A stretch of DNA of 13,771 nt from JAYSFC01 sp041913505. GTDB taxonomy: Bacteria; Pseudomonadota; Gammaproteobacteria; Burkholderiales; Burkholderiaceae_C. Location of the stretch: positions 1 to 13,771 of the forward strand of contig JAYSFC010000105.1 in NCBI GenBank assembly GCA_041913505.1, in the 5' to 3' direction. Positions 6,907 through 13,771 of this stretch are shown in pieces. The first letter of the stretch is position 1; each line of letters begins with the position of its first letter. A program made the position numbers and the translations under genes. The notes beneath the pieces are model-generated. The model saw only the letters and a list, made by a program, of their open reading frames with translations, was not told the DNA's origin and made no database searches.

Positions 6907-7303
6907 CCGCCACCGGCGAATTCGCAGGGTGCGCGGATGGCGTGGCCGCCGCCGTGGCGCGGGCCTGTTCGCGCTGGGCGCGGTACTTGATGGCGAAGGC
7001 CCGCACTTCCTCGTAGGTCACATAGCCATCATGGTCGGTGTCGGCATCGTCGAACGCAGCGGCCAGGCGCGGGAACAGCGCCACCTCCTGCCGGCTGAGC
7101 TTGCCGTCGCCATTGAAATCCAGCAGCTTGAATTCGCGCTGGGCCTTGATTTCCCCCTGGGTCAGGGGTGCCGTTGCGGTGGCCGAGGAGCCACTCGGCT
7201 GGGTTTGCGCCCGGACTGGAACCTGGCCGCACGCCAGGGCTGCCGCCAGGGCCAGTGACCCCATCGGGATGGGGCGCCTCATGGTCGGGAAGGAAGACTG
7301 CAT
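6899..7303 (-). CDS. Exported protein with two EF-hand calcium-binding loops (134 aa)
   Basis: This is a small periplasmic or secreted calcium-binding protein. A signal peptide is evident: a basic MRRPIP region, the hydrophobic core GSLALAAALACG, and a likely cleavage after VRA (residue 32). Cys25 gives an imperfect lipobox (ALAC), so a lipoprotein is a weaker alternative. The first EF loop, DFNGDGKLSRQE (62-73), has ligands at Asp62, Asn64, Asp66, Ser70 and Glu73. The second, DTDHDGYVTYEE (88-99), has Asp88, Asp90, Asp92, Thr96 and Glu99. Both are canonical 12-residue loops with Gly at position 6. The rest is an Ala/Pro-rich tail. The start was taken at 7303; an in-frame ATG at 7282 would give an equally good signal peptide, and neither has a strong Shine-Dalgarno. 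It lies 104 bases downstream of the nucleotidase gene on the same strand. Its function beyond calcium binding is unknown. Confidence 0.85.
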   Translation of the reverse strand: MQSSFPTMRRPIPMGSLALAAALACGQVPVRAQTQPSGSSATATAPLTQGEIKAQREFKLLDFNGDGKLSRQEVALFPRLAAAFDDADTDHDGYVTYEEVRAFAIKYRAQREQARATAAATPSAHPANSPVAEK

Positions 7304-7407
7304 GCTGACATGGTTCCACAGATAGGGGCGTTTTCCATGTCCGCAACGCAAATCAGGGCCACTTTCACCAATGGTTTCAATTCCGGGCCCCGGCGCCGGC
7401 GCAGTGC

Positions 7408-8307
7408 TCAGGGTGTGTTCACGATGCCGCTGCTCACGTGGCCTGCGGGTACGTGTCGTGCGGCCGAGGCCACATGGCCCGTCTGGTCGTCGAAGAAGAA
7501 ATCGGGCTCGAACTCGCGCAGGAACGGGCCTTTTTCGAGCCCGCCGAGGAACATGGCCTCGTCCACCGCGATGTTCCAGCTCATGAGCGTCTGGATGGCT
7601 CGCTCGTGGGCCGGCGCGCTGCGCGCGGTGACCAGGGCGGTGCGGATGCGCATGCCCGAGGCACCCGCGTGCTGCAGGCGGTGCAGCGCGGCCAGCAGCG
7701 GCTTGAAGGGGCCGTCGGGCAGGGGCTGGGTGGCCTTGTCGATCTCGTGGCGCTGGAAGGCCGCAAGTCCCTCGGCCTGGTACACGCGCTCGGCCTCGTC
7801 GGAGAACAGCACGGCATCGCCGTCGAAGGCGATACGCACCTCGCGGGGATGGGCGTCGCCCGCCTGCACCGATTCGGTGAGCACGCGCGCTGCCGGGTAG
7901 CCCAGGTGCAGCGCCTCGCGCACATCGTCCTCGTTGGCCGACAGGAACAGGTGGGCGCCGAGGGGGCGCAGGTAGTGGAAGGGGTCGCGCCCCTGGGTGA
8001 AGACACCGCGCTCCAGCGGCATGTGCGCCGCGCGCGTGGAGCGGAAGATGCGCATGCCGCTCACCGGATCATTGCGTGAGAGCATGACCACCTCCACCCG
8101 CTGGTGGCCCGGCTCATTGAAGGCCAGCAGCTTCTTGACGAGCGAGAACGCCACCCCGGGCCGCGCCGGCTCGTCGAGGCGGTCGAGCTGAAGCTGCATG
8201 TAGGCCTGCGGGTTCTGCGGGTCGAAGAGGCGGTTTTCCTCTTCGAAATCGAACAGCGCCCGCGAGGAGATCGCTACGACGAGCTTGTTGTCCAGGGTGA
8301 GGGCCAT
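7408..8307 (-). CDS. 5'-nucleotidase, PF06189-type HAD-fold family (299 aa)
   Basis: This is a cytosolic nucleoside 5'-monophosphate phosphatase; the exact substrate preference cannot be read from sequence. The opening DNKLVVAISSRALFDFEEENR (6-26) and the segment LLAFNEPGHQRVEVVMLSRNDP (60-81) are what I recognise as hallmarks of the family. HAD-like catalytic features are FDGDAVLFSDE (161-171, Asp162 and Asp164), the Thr motif in ALVTARSAPAHER (224-236), the Lys in GGLEKGPFL (255-263) and the acidic pair FFDDQTGH (271-278). There is no signal peptide. The length is close to the family norm, and the ATG at 8307 is the first residue of the conserved region. The gene follows amt by 69 bases on the same strand and could be read through from it, although a hairpin lies between them. 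A terminal tail (about 280-299) is probably not conserved. Confidence 0.88.
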   Translation of the reverse strand: MALTLDNKLVVAISSRALFDFEEENRLFDPQNPQAYMQLQLDRLDEPARPGVAFSLVKKLLAFNEPGHQRVEVVMLSRNDPVSGMRIFRSTRAAHMPLERGVFTQGRDPFHYLRPLGAHLFLSANEDDVREALHLGYPAARVLTESVQAGDAHPREVRIAFDGDAVLFSDEAERVYQAEGLAAFQRHEIDKATQPLPDGPFKPLLAALHRLQHAGASGMRIRTALVTARSAPAHERAIQTLMSWNIAVDEAMFLGGLEKGPFLREFEPDFFFDDQTGHVASAARHVPAGHVSSGIVNTP

Positions 8308-8326
8308 GGGGTTGCGGCTGGAAGGT

Positions 8327-8366
8327 GAGGGGTGGGCCGCATGATACGCAGCCTGGGCCGCCCCTC
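8327..8366. repeat. Inverted repeat between amt and the 5'-nucleotidase gene
   Basis: GAGGGG (8327-8332) pairs with CCCCTC (8361-8366), and GGCC (8335-8338) pairs with GGCC (8356-8359). This gives a ten-pair GC-rich stem with a small internal loop and a 17-base hairpin loop. No T-tract follows in either direction, so it is not a textbook terminator. It could attenuate read-through from amt or protect an RNA end. It may also be chance in GC-rich DNA. Confidence 0.3.
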
Positions 8367-8376
8367 GCCGCCGTGC

Positions 8377-9579
8377 TTACCAGTTGGCTTCGCGCTCGGA
8401 GGTGGCGCTGATGCGGTGGATGGACAGATCAGCGCCGTCGAACTCCTCCTCCTGGCTCAGGCGCAGGCCCAGCGTGGCCTTGAGCAGGCCGTACACCAGC
8501 AGGCCGCCGGCCAGGGCCCACGCCACGCCGATCAGGGTGCCGATGAGCTGCGCGCCCAGGTGCACGCCGCCCAGGCCGCCCAGGGCCCGGCTGCCGAAGA
8601 TGCCGGCGGCGATGCCGCCCCAGGTGCCGCACAGGCCGTGCAGCGGCCATACGCCGAGCACGTCGTCGATCTTCCACTTGTTCTGGGTCAGGGTGAACAT
8701 CACCACGAAGATGGCCCCGGCCGCGCCGCCCACCACCAATGCGCCAAAGGGGTGCATCAGGTCGGAGCCGGCGCACACGGCCACCAGGCCGGCCAGCGGC
8801 CCGTTGTGCACAAAGCCCGGATCGTTCCGGCCCAGCAGCAGGGCAGTCAGCGTGCCGCCCACCATGGCCATGAGCGAGTTGACCGCCACCAGGCCCGACA
8901 TCTTGTCCAGTGTCTGGGCGCTCATCACGTTGAAGCCGAACCAGCCCACGATGAGAATCCAGGCGCCCAGTGCCAGGAAGGGAATGCTCGAGGGCGGGTG
9001 GGCCGACATGGCGCCGTCCTTGCGGTAGCGGTTGCTGCGTGCGCCCAGCAGCAGCACGGCGGGCAGGGCGACCCAGCCACCCACGGCGTGCACCACCACG
9101 GAGCCCGCGAAGTCGTGGAATTCGGCGCCGAGCGTGGCTTTCAGCCAAGCCTGCACGCCAAAGTGCTGGTTCCAGGCAATGCCCTCGAAGAAGGGATAGA
9201 CGAAGCCCACGATCGCGGCCGTGGCCAGCAGCTGGGGCCAGAACCGGGCCCGCTCGGCGATGCCGCCCGAGATGATGGCGGGGATGGCGGCCGCGAAGGT
9301 CAGCAGGAAGAAGAACTTCACCAGTTCATAGCCGTTCTTCATGGCCAGCTGCTCCGCGCCCACGAAGAAGTGGGTGCCATACGCCACGCCGTAGCCCACC
9401 GCGAAGTAAACGATGGTGGACACCGAGAAATCGACCAGGATCTTCACCAGGGCGTTGACCTGGTTTTTCTTGCGGACCGTGCCCAATTCCAGAAATGCAA
9501 AACCGGCGTGCATGGCCAGAACCATGACCGCCCCCAACAAGATGAACAGGGCATCGGCGCCCTGTTTCAGTGCTTCCAT
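8377..9579 (-). CDS. amt: Ammonium transporter, Amt family (400 aa)
   Basis: This is an inner-membrane trimeric channel for ammonium uptake. About eleven membrane segments are evident. Conserved elements include GFAFLELGTVRKKN (26-39), AAAIPAIISGGIAERARF (96-113), the pore-lining twin histidines His164 (in VVVHAVGGW) and His314 (in WPLHGLCGTWGG), GWFGFN (212-217) and a C-terminal cytoplasmic DGADLSIH segment (381-388). The start at 9579 has GGAG (complement of 9587-9590) seven bases upstream and matches the family N-terminus; the open frame extends further upstream but is unrelated. There is no cleavable signal peptide, unlike many Amt precursors. No glnK (PII) gene adjoins it, so any PII control must come from a gene elsewhere. 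The 155-base upstream region includes an A+T-rich stretch (9590-9660) suited to a promoter, but no good -35/-10 pair or sigma-54 site was found on this strand. Confidence 0.95.
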   Translation of the reverse strand: MEALKQGADALFILLGAVMVLAMHAGFAFLELGTVRKKNQVNALVKILVDFSVSTIVYFAVGYGVAYGTHFFVGAEQLAMKNGYELVKFFFLLTFAAAIPAIISGGIAERARFWPQLLATAAIVGFVYPFFEGIAWNQHFGVQAWLKATLGAEFHDFAGSVVVHAVGGWVALPAVLLLGARSNRYRKDGAMSAHPPSSIPFLALGAWILIVGWFGFNVMSAQTLDKMSGLVAVNSLMAMVGGTLTALLLGRNDPGFVHNGPLAGLVAVCAGSDLMHPFGALVVGGAAGAIFVVMFTLTQNKWKIDDVLGVWPLHGLCGTWGGIAAGIFGSRALGGLGGVHLGAQLIGTLIGVAWALAGGLLVYGLLKATLGLRLSQEEEFDGADLSIHRISATSEREANW

Positions 9580-9711
9580 ACGAATGCTCCGGCAAAAAAC
9601 TGCTGTGTATTGGTGCGAAATTGCAGTGGTATCACGCAATGCACCGCAAGCAAGCAAAACCCAGGCCAGGTGTGGCGAAGATGGGGCGGATCCTCCCCCA
9701 TTCTTGGGCAT

Positions 9712-9726
9712 GCCCCAATCTGGGGC
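9712..9726. repeat. Small GC hairpin between gspF and amt
   Basis: GCCCCA (9712-9717), a three-base loop and TGGGGC (9721-9726) form a perfect 6-bp stem eight bases beyond the gspF stop. The neighbouring GGGCATGCCC (9706-9715) is a perfect 10-base palindrome that overlaps it and could form an alternative pairing. Neither is followed by a T-tract. It may mark the 3' end of the gspF transcript; evidence is weak. Confidence 0.3.
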
Positions 9727-9734
9727 TGCCGGGG

Positions 9735-10964
9735 CTACTTGACGAGCTGGTTGAGCTGGATGATGGGCAGCAGCACGGCCAGCACGATGAGCATGACCAC
9801 CAGGCCCATGGCCACGATGAGCAGGGGCTCGAGGATGGTAGCCAGTTGCATGGCGCGGCGCTGCACTTCGGCCGAGAGCTGGTTGGCTGCGCGCTGCAGC
9901 ATCACGGGCAGTTGCCCCGTCTGCTCGCCCAGGCGCGCGAACATGGCCACCAGGCCCGGAAAGCGCTTCTTCTGCGCCAGGGCCGAGGCCAGCGGCGCGC
10001 CCTCGCGCACGAGCACGAGCGCATCGAGCGCATCGGCGCGCAGCGCGCGGTTGTTCAGCGTCTCTGCCGCGGCCTGCAGTGCCTTGAGGATGGGCACGCC
10101 CGCGCCCGCGAGCATGGCCAGCGTGCCCGCGAAGCGCGCCGCGTTATAGCCGCGCGCGAGGCGCCCCACCAGCGGCAGGTTCAGCCACGCCGCATCGAAT
10201 TTCTCGCGAAAAGCGGCCTGGGTCAGCATGAATCGGGCGCTGATAGCTATCAAAACAAGAGCTAACAGCATGAACCAGCCGTAGTGGCGCACGGCATCGC
10301 TCACGGCCATCATGGCCACGGTGAGGAAGGGCAGGGCGCGCTTGGTGCCCGCGAACACGCCCGCCACCTGGGGCACCACGTAGCCCACGAGGAAAAGCAC
10401 GATCACGATGGCCACCACGGTGACGATGGCCGGGTACAGCGCGGCGCCCACGATTTTGGCGCGCAGCTGCTGGCGCGCCTCCAGATCGTCGGCCAGGCGT
10501 TCGAGCACCAGGCCCAGGCTGCCGCTGGCCTCGCCCGCGCCGATCACGGCGCAGTAGATGTCGGAGAACTCGCGTGGGTGCTGCGAGAGGGCGCGCGCGA
10601 AGGTCGAGCCCGCGTTCACCTCCGCGCGCAGCGCGGCCACGAGGTGGTGCTGGCGCTCGTCCTCGGCCTCGTCGGCCAGCGCGGTGAGCGCGCGCTCCAG
10701 CGGCAGGCCCGAGGCCACGAGGCCCGCGAGCTGCCGCGTCCAAACGGCCAGGCCCGTGGCGCTGAACACCGGGCGCGTGAGCAGGCGCTGGCTCCACGAG
10801 GCCGGAGCGCCCGCCGCCTGGCCGGCACTCACGGGCTCCACGGCCAGCGGCACCAGGGCCTGGGCGCGCAGCAGGCTGCGGGCGGCGCGGGCGGTGTCGG
10901 CCTCGATGGTGCCTTTGCGGGACTGGCCCTGGGCGTCCAGGGCTTCAAACGAAAACGCGGGCAT
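9735..10964 (-). CDS. gspF: Type II secretion system inner-membrane protein GspF (409 aa)
   Basis: GspF is the polytopic platform protein of the type II secretion system, working with the ATPase GspE during pseudopilus assembly. The N-terminus MPAFSFEALDAQGQSRKGTIEA (1-22) is typical. Two T2SSF repeats follow, about 70-195 and 275-398, with WTRQLAGLVASGLPLERAL (75-93) and FAGTLAMLAGAGVPILKAL (278-296) as their matching openings. Membrane helices lie near 176-198, 228-246 and 378-402. The length fits the family. The ATG at 10964 is the natural start, though it has no evident Shine-Dalgarno. It is not adjacent to gspE here: an oxidoreductase gene and an opposing CZB gene lie between them. An A+T-rich patch containing a perfect palindrome (10241-10252) sits inside the second cytoplasmic/membrane region. 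PilC-like proteins are the alternative; the nearby gspE supports GspF. Confidence 0.92.
   Translation of the reverse strand: MPAFSFEALDAQGQSRKGTIEADTARAARSLLRAQALVPLAVEPVSAGQAAGAPASWSQRLLTRPVFSATGLAVWTRQLAGLVASGLPLERALTALADEAEDERQHHLVAALRAEVNAGSTFARALSQHPREFSDIYCAVIGAGEASGSLGLVLERLADDLEARQQLRAKIVGAALYPAIVTVVAIVIVLFLVGYVVPQVAGVFAGTKRALPFLTVAMMAVSDAVRHYGWFMLLALVLIAISARFMLTQAAFREKFDAAWLNLPLVGRLARGYNAARFAGTLAMLAGAGVPILKALQAAAETLNNRALRADALDALVLVREGAPLASALAQKKRFPGLVAMFARLGEQTGQLPVMLQRAANQLSAEVQRRAMQLATILEPLLIVAMGLVVMLIVLAVLLPIIQLNQLVK
10241..10266. repeat. A+T-rich palindromic repeat-like segment inside gspF
   Basis: TGATAGCTATCA (10241-10252) is a perfect 12-base palindrome followed by AAACAAGAGCTAAC. 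It stands out from the surrounding GC-rich coding sequence in base and codon use. From memory, Comamonadaceae genomes carry many short intergenic repeats built on a GATAGCT core and flanked by AGCGC and A-runs. This looks like a fragment of one taken into the reading frame, encoding LALVLIAISA in a membrane helix. Repeat identity is recollection and was not searched. Confidence 0.45.
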
Positions 10965-11044
10965 GCGGCGGTGGCGTGAAAGGAGCGGCGGTGCGGGAAG
11001 GGTTCAACCCCCCATGGTAGCCGCTCGTGGTGACGCCTCCGCGC

Positions 11045-12043
<999 letters not shown>

Positions 12044-12097
12044 GCGGCCATTGTGGGGCGGGGCGGCAAACCCGTGCTCGGTGCGGAGAAATCGAAA

Positions 12098-12127
12098 TTG
12101 ACAGAAGATCGCGTGCGCACGCATGCT
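12098..12127 (+). promoter_or_regulatory. Candidate promoter with embedded palindrome upstream of the CZB gene
   Basis: A perfect TTGACA (12098-12103) is followed 18 bases later by a weak -10 candidate CATGCT (12122-12127). The spacer contains GCGTGCGCACGC (12111-12122), a perfect 12-base palindrome that would suit a dimeric repressor. The site is 83 bases upstream of the CZB start and lies in the region shared with the divergent oxidoreductase gene. The -35 and palindrome are clear; the -10 is poor, so function is uncertain. Confidence 0.4.
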
Positions 12128-12210
12128 GCGGTTGCAGCCAGAAAAAGACGCATTCAGGCCCTTGCCCGCCCCTGACCCGCAGGCGGAGCCGCGGCCACGG
12201 AGGGGATCAC

Positions 12211-12741
12211 ATGGGATTTTTCAGCCGCCTGCTCCGGCCCCGGGCCGACAGGCCGCCCGCGGAGGACGAGACACCCTCGCTGCCCGACAGCCAGGCCAGC
12301 GAACTGGTGGTGGCGGGGGACGAGGCCGCGAAGCTGCTGGCCGAGTTCGATATCGACGCCGCCGTCGCGAGCCACGAGCGCTGGGTGCCCTGGCTGTCCG
12401 AGGTGCTGCAGGGCGCGCGCGACGAGCAGTGGCGCCCCGAGCTCATCCGCGACGACCGCTGTTCCGAGCTGGGCCAGTGGCTGCACGGCGGCGGCCGCGC
12501 CGCGCTGGGCCATTTGCCGGCTTACGACATGCTGATGCGCCGCCACAGGTACTTTCACCAGCAGGCGGCCATGATGATCCTGCACGCCGAGGCGGGCGAG
12601 GGTGCGCTGGCCGAGCAGGCGTTCAAGGGCTGCCAGCATGCGTCGCGCCAGGTCGTGCGGCTGCTCCAGCAGCTCAAGCGCGGCCTGGGCGGGAAGTCCG
12701 GGCGCTCCCGCGCGTCCGCCTCGGCGCCTAGTCGCGCGTGA
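12211..12741 (+). CDS. Standalone CZB (chemoreceptor zinc-binding) domain protein (176 aa)
   Basis: This small cytoplasmic protein is built around a CZB domain, a four-helix zinc-sensing module usually attached to chemoreceptors or diguanylate cyclases. The four expected zinc ligands are present: His55 in SHERW, Cys84 in RCSELGQWL (83-91), and His112 and His116 in RHRYFH. The N-terminal 40 residues are polar and the C-terminal 20 are Ser/Arg/Ala-rich, both probably disordered. No membrane segment, methyl-accepting or GGDEF domain is attached, so it must act through a partner or as a zinc-responsive switch; that is inference. A strong Shine-Dalgarno, GGAGGGG (12199-12205), fixes the start. Its 3' end overlaps the gspE 3' end by 14 bases on the opposite strand. 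Its start is divergent from the oxidoreductase gene. Confidence 0.85.
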   Translation: MGFFSRLLRPRADRPPAEDETPSLPDSQASELVVAGDEAAKLLAEFDIDAAVASHERWVPWLSEVLQGARDEQWRPELIRDDRCSELGQWLHGGGRAALGHLPAYDMLMRRHRYFHQQAAMMILHAEAGEGALAEQAFKGCQHASRQVVRLLQQLKRGLGGKSGRSRASASAPSRA

Positions 12742-13771
12742 CGCGCAGCACTTCCTCGCGGCTCGTGACGCCCGCACGGATCAGGCGCTCGCCGTCGTCG
12801 CGCATCAGCGCCATGCCGCCCGCGAGGGCCTGAGCGCGGATGTCGGCCTCGGCGGCCTGGTTGTGGATCTGGGCGCGGATCGCGTCATCCACCACGAGCA
12901 GCTCGAACACGCCCGTGCGTCCCGCGTAGCCCGTGTGGCCGCAGTGCTCGCAGCCCGCGCCCTGGCAGGCGCTGCAGTATTTGCGCACCAGGCGCTGGGC
13001 CAGCACGCCGAGCAGCGAGGACGACAGCAGGAACGGCTCCACGCCCATGTCCGTGAGGCGCGTGATGGCGCTGGCGGCATCGTTGGTGTGCAGCGTGGCG
13101 AGCACGAGGTGGCCCGTGAGCGAAGCCTGGATGGCGATCTGCGCGGTCTCGAAATCGCGGATCTCGCCGATCATGATCACATCCGGGTCCTGGCGCAGGA
13201 TGGCGCGCAGGGCCTTGGCGAACGTGAGGTCTATTTTTGCGTTGACCTGCGTCTGCCCCACGCCGGGCAGCTCGTACTCGATCGGGTCCTCCACGGTCAT
13301 GATGTTGTTGCGCGTGGCATCGAGGCGCTGCAGCGCGGCGTAGAGCGTGGTGGTCTTGCCCGAGCCCGTGGGCCCCGTCACGAGGATGATGCCGTGCGGC
13401 TGGCCGATCAGGCCCTCGAAGCGCGCGAGCGCATCGCCCTGCATGCCCACCGATTCGAGGCTGAGCTTGCTCTCGCTCTTGTCCAAGAGGCGCAGCACGG
13501 CGCGCTCGCCGTGGGCGCTGGGCAGGGTGGAAACGCGCACGTCGATGGCGCGCGTGCCCAGGCGCAGGCTGATGCGGCCGTCCTGCGGCAGGCGCTTCTC
13601 GGCGATGTCGAGGTCAGCCATGATCTTCAGGCGCGAGATCAGCGCCGCGTGCAGCGCGCGGTTGGGCTGCACCACTTCGCGCAGCGCGCCGTCCACGCGA
13701 AAGCGCACGCTCGATAGCCGCTCGTAGGGCTCGATGTGGATGTCGCTCGCGCCGTCGCGCGCGGCCTGCGT
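12728..13771 (-). CDS. gspE: Type II secretion ATPase GspE (C-terminal 347 residues; start beyond right edge)
   Basis: GspE is the cytoplasmic hexameric ATPase that powers type II secretion. The frame is open to the right edge, and the visible part starts within the ASDIHIEPYE motif (visible residues 8-17). Walker A GPTGSGKTT (133-141), the aspartate box TVEDPIEYELPGVGQTQV (159-176), Walker B DVIMIGEIRD (197-206) and the His box TLHTND (226-231) are all intact. A four-cysteine zinc motif (266, 269, 274, 277) is followed by HTGYAGRTGVFELL. The middle cysteine spacing is only four residues, much shorter than in Vibrio EpsE. Roughly 150-250 N-terminal residues are missing by comparison with the family. 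Its stop overlaps the CZB gene tail to tail. PilB is a related alternative, but gspF nearby favours GspE. Confidence 0.93.
   Translation of the reverse strand, partial: TQAARDGASDIHIEPYERLSSVRFRVDGALREVVQPNRALHAALISRLKIMADLDIAEKRLPQDGRISLRLGTRAIDVRVSTLPSAHGERAVLRLLDKSESKLSLESVGMQGDALARFEGLIGQPHGIILVTGPTGSGKTTTLYAALQRLDATRNNIMTVEDPIEYELPGVGQTQVNAKIDLTFAKALRAILRQDPDVIMIGEIRDFETAQIAIQASLTGHLVLATLHTNDAASAITRLTDMGVEPFLLSSSLLGVLAQRLVRKYCSACQGAGCEHCGHTGYAGRTGVFELLVVDDAIRAQIHNQAAEADIRAQALAGGMALMRDDGERLIRAGVTSREEVLRVTRD

Noticed and set aside
7390..7399. Perfect palindrome CCGGCGCCGG downstream of the nucleotidase gene
   Set aside because: Short GC palindromes are expected by chance in this DNA; there is no T-tract or loop room for a good terminator.
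9611..9625. Sigma-54-like TGG...TTGCA upstream of amt
   Set aside because: The GG to GC spacing is nine rather than ten, and it points rightward, away from amt.
8332..10149. 605-residue open frame on the plus strand
   Set aside because: It spans antisense to amt and part of gspF, across their intergenic gap, with no family character.

Overview
The window is high-GC DNA with strongly GC-biased third codon positions and many long antisense open frames. It looks like a betaproteobacterial chromosome, most likely Comamonadaceae (Acidovorax-like). Supporting this are the tandem cyanophycin synthetase pair, the exporter plus DUF1854 pair beside it, a standalone CZB-domain protein and type II secretion genes. 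I ran no search, so the taxonomic call is inference.

Left part (1-6248): a cyanophycin module arranged around a divergent 250-base intergenic region. Leftwards run cphA' (972-3173) and then cphA (1-936, cut by the left edge), 35 bases apart and clearly an operon. Rightwards run an ABC exporter with an unusual N-terminal extension and zinc ribbon (3424-5739) and a DUF1854 protein whose ATG overlaps the exporter stop codon. The two synthetases look reciprocally degenerate. CphA' keeps an HxxEH motif in its N domain, but it has lost the P-loop lysine and other Mur-ligase motifs and stops before the C-terminal Mur lobe. The visible part of CphA has HVLQT where CphA' has HVLEH. The inference is a division of labour between two paralogues, together with a membrane exporter and a small partner protein of unknown role.

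Middle part (6249-9734): an unrecognised 145-residue disordered/helical protein (+), then a convergent hairpin region. Three leftward genes follow, listed in transcription order: ammonium transporter amt, a PF06189-type 5'-nucleotidase and an exported two-EF-hand protein. Amt next to a nitrogen-storage module is a loose nitrogen theme, not proof of a link.

Right part (9735-13771): the type II secretion genes gspF and gspE (gspE cut by the right edge) are both leftward. They are separated by an LLM-class flavin oxidoreductase (leftward) and a CZB zinc-binding protein (rightward). The CZB gene and gspE overlap tail to tail by 14 bases. No tRNA, rRNA, CRISPR array, insertion sequence or phage gene was seen. 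No stretch over 300 bases lacks a gene.
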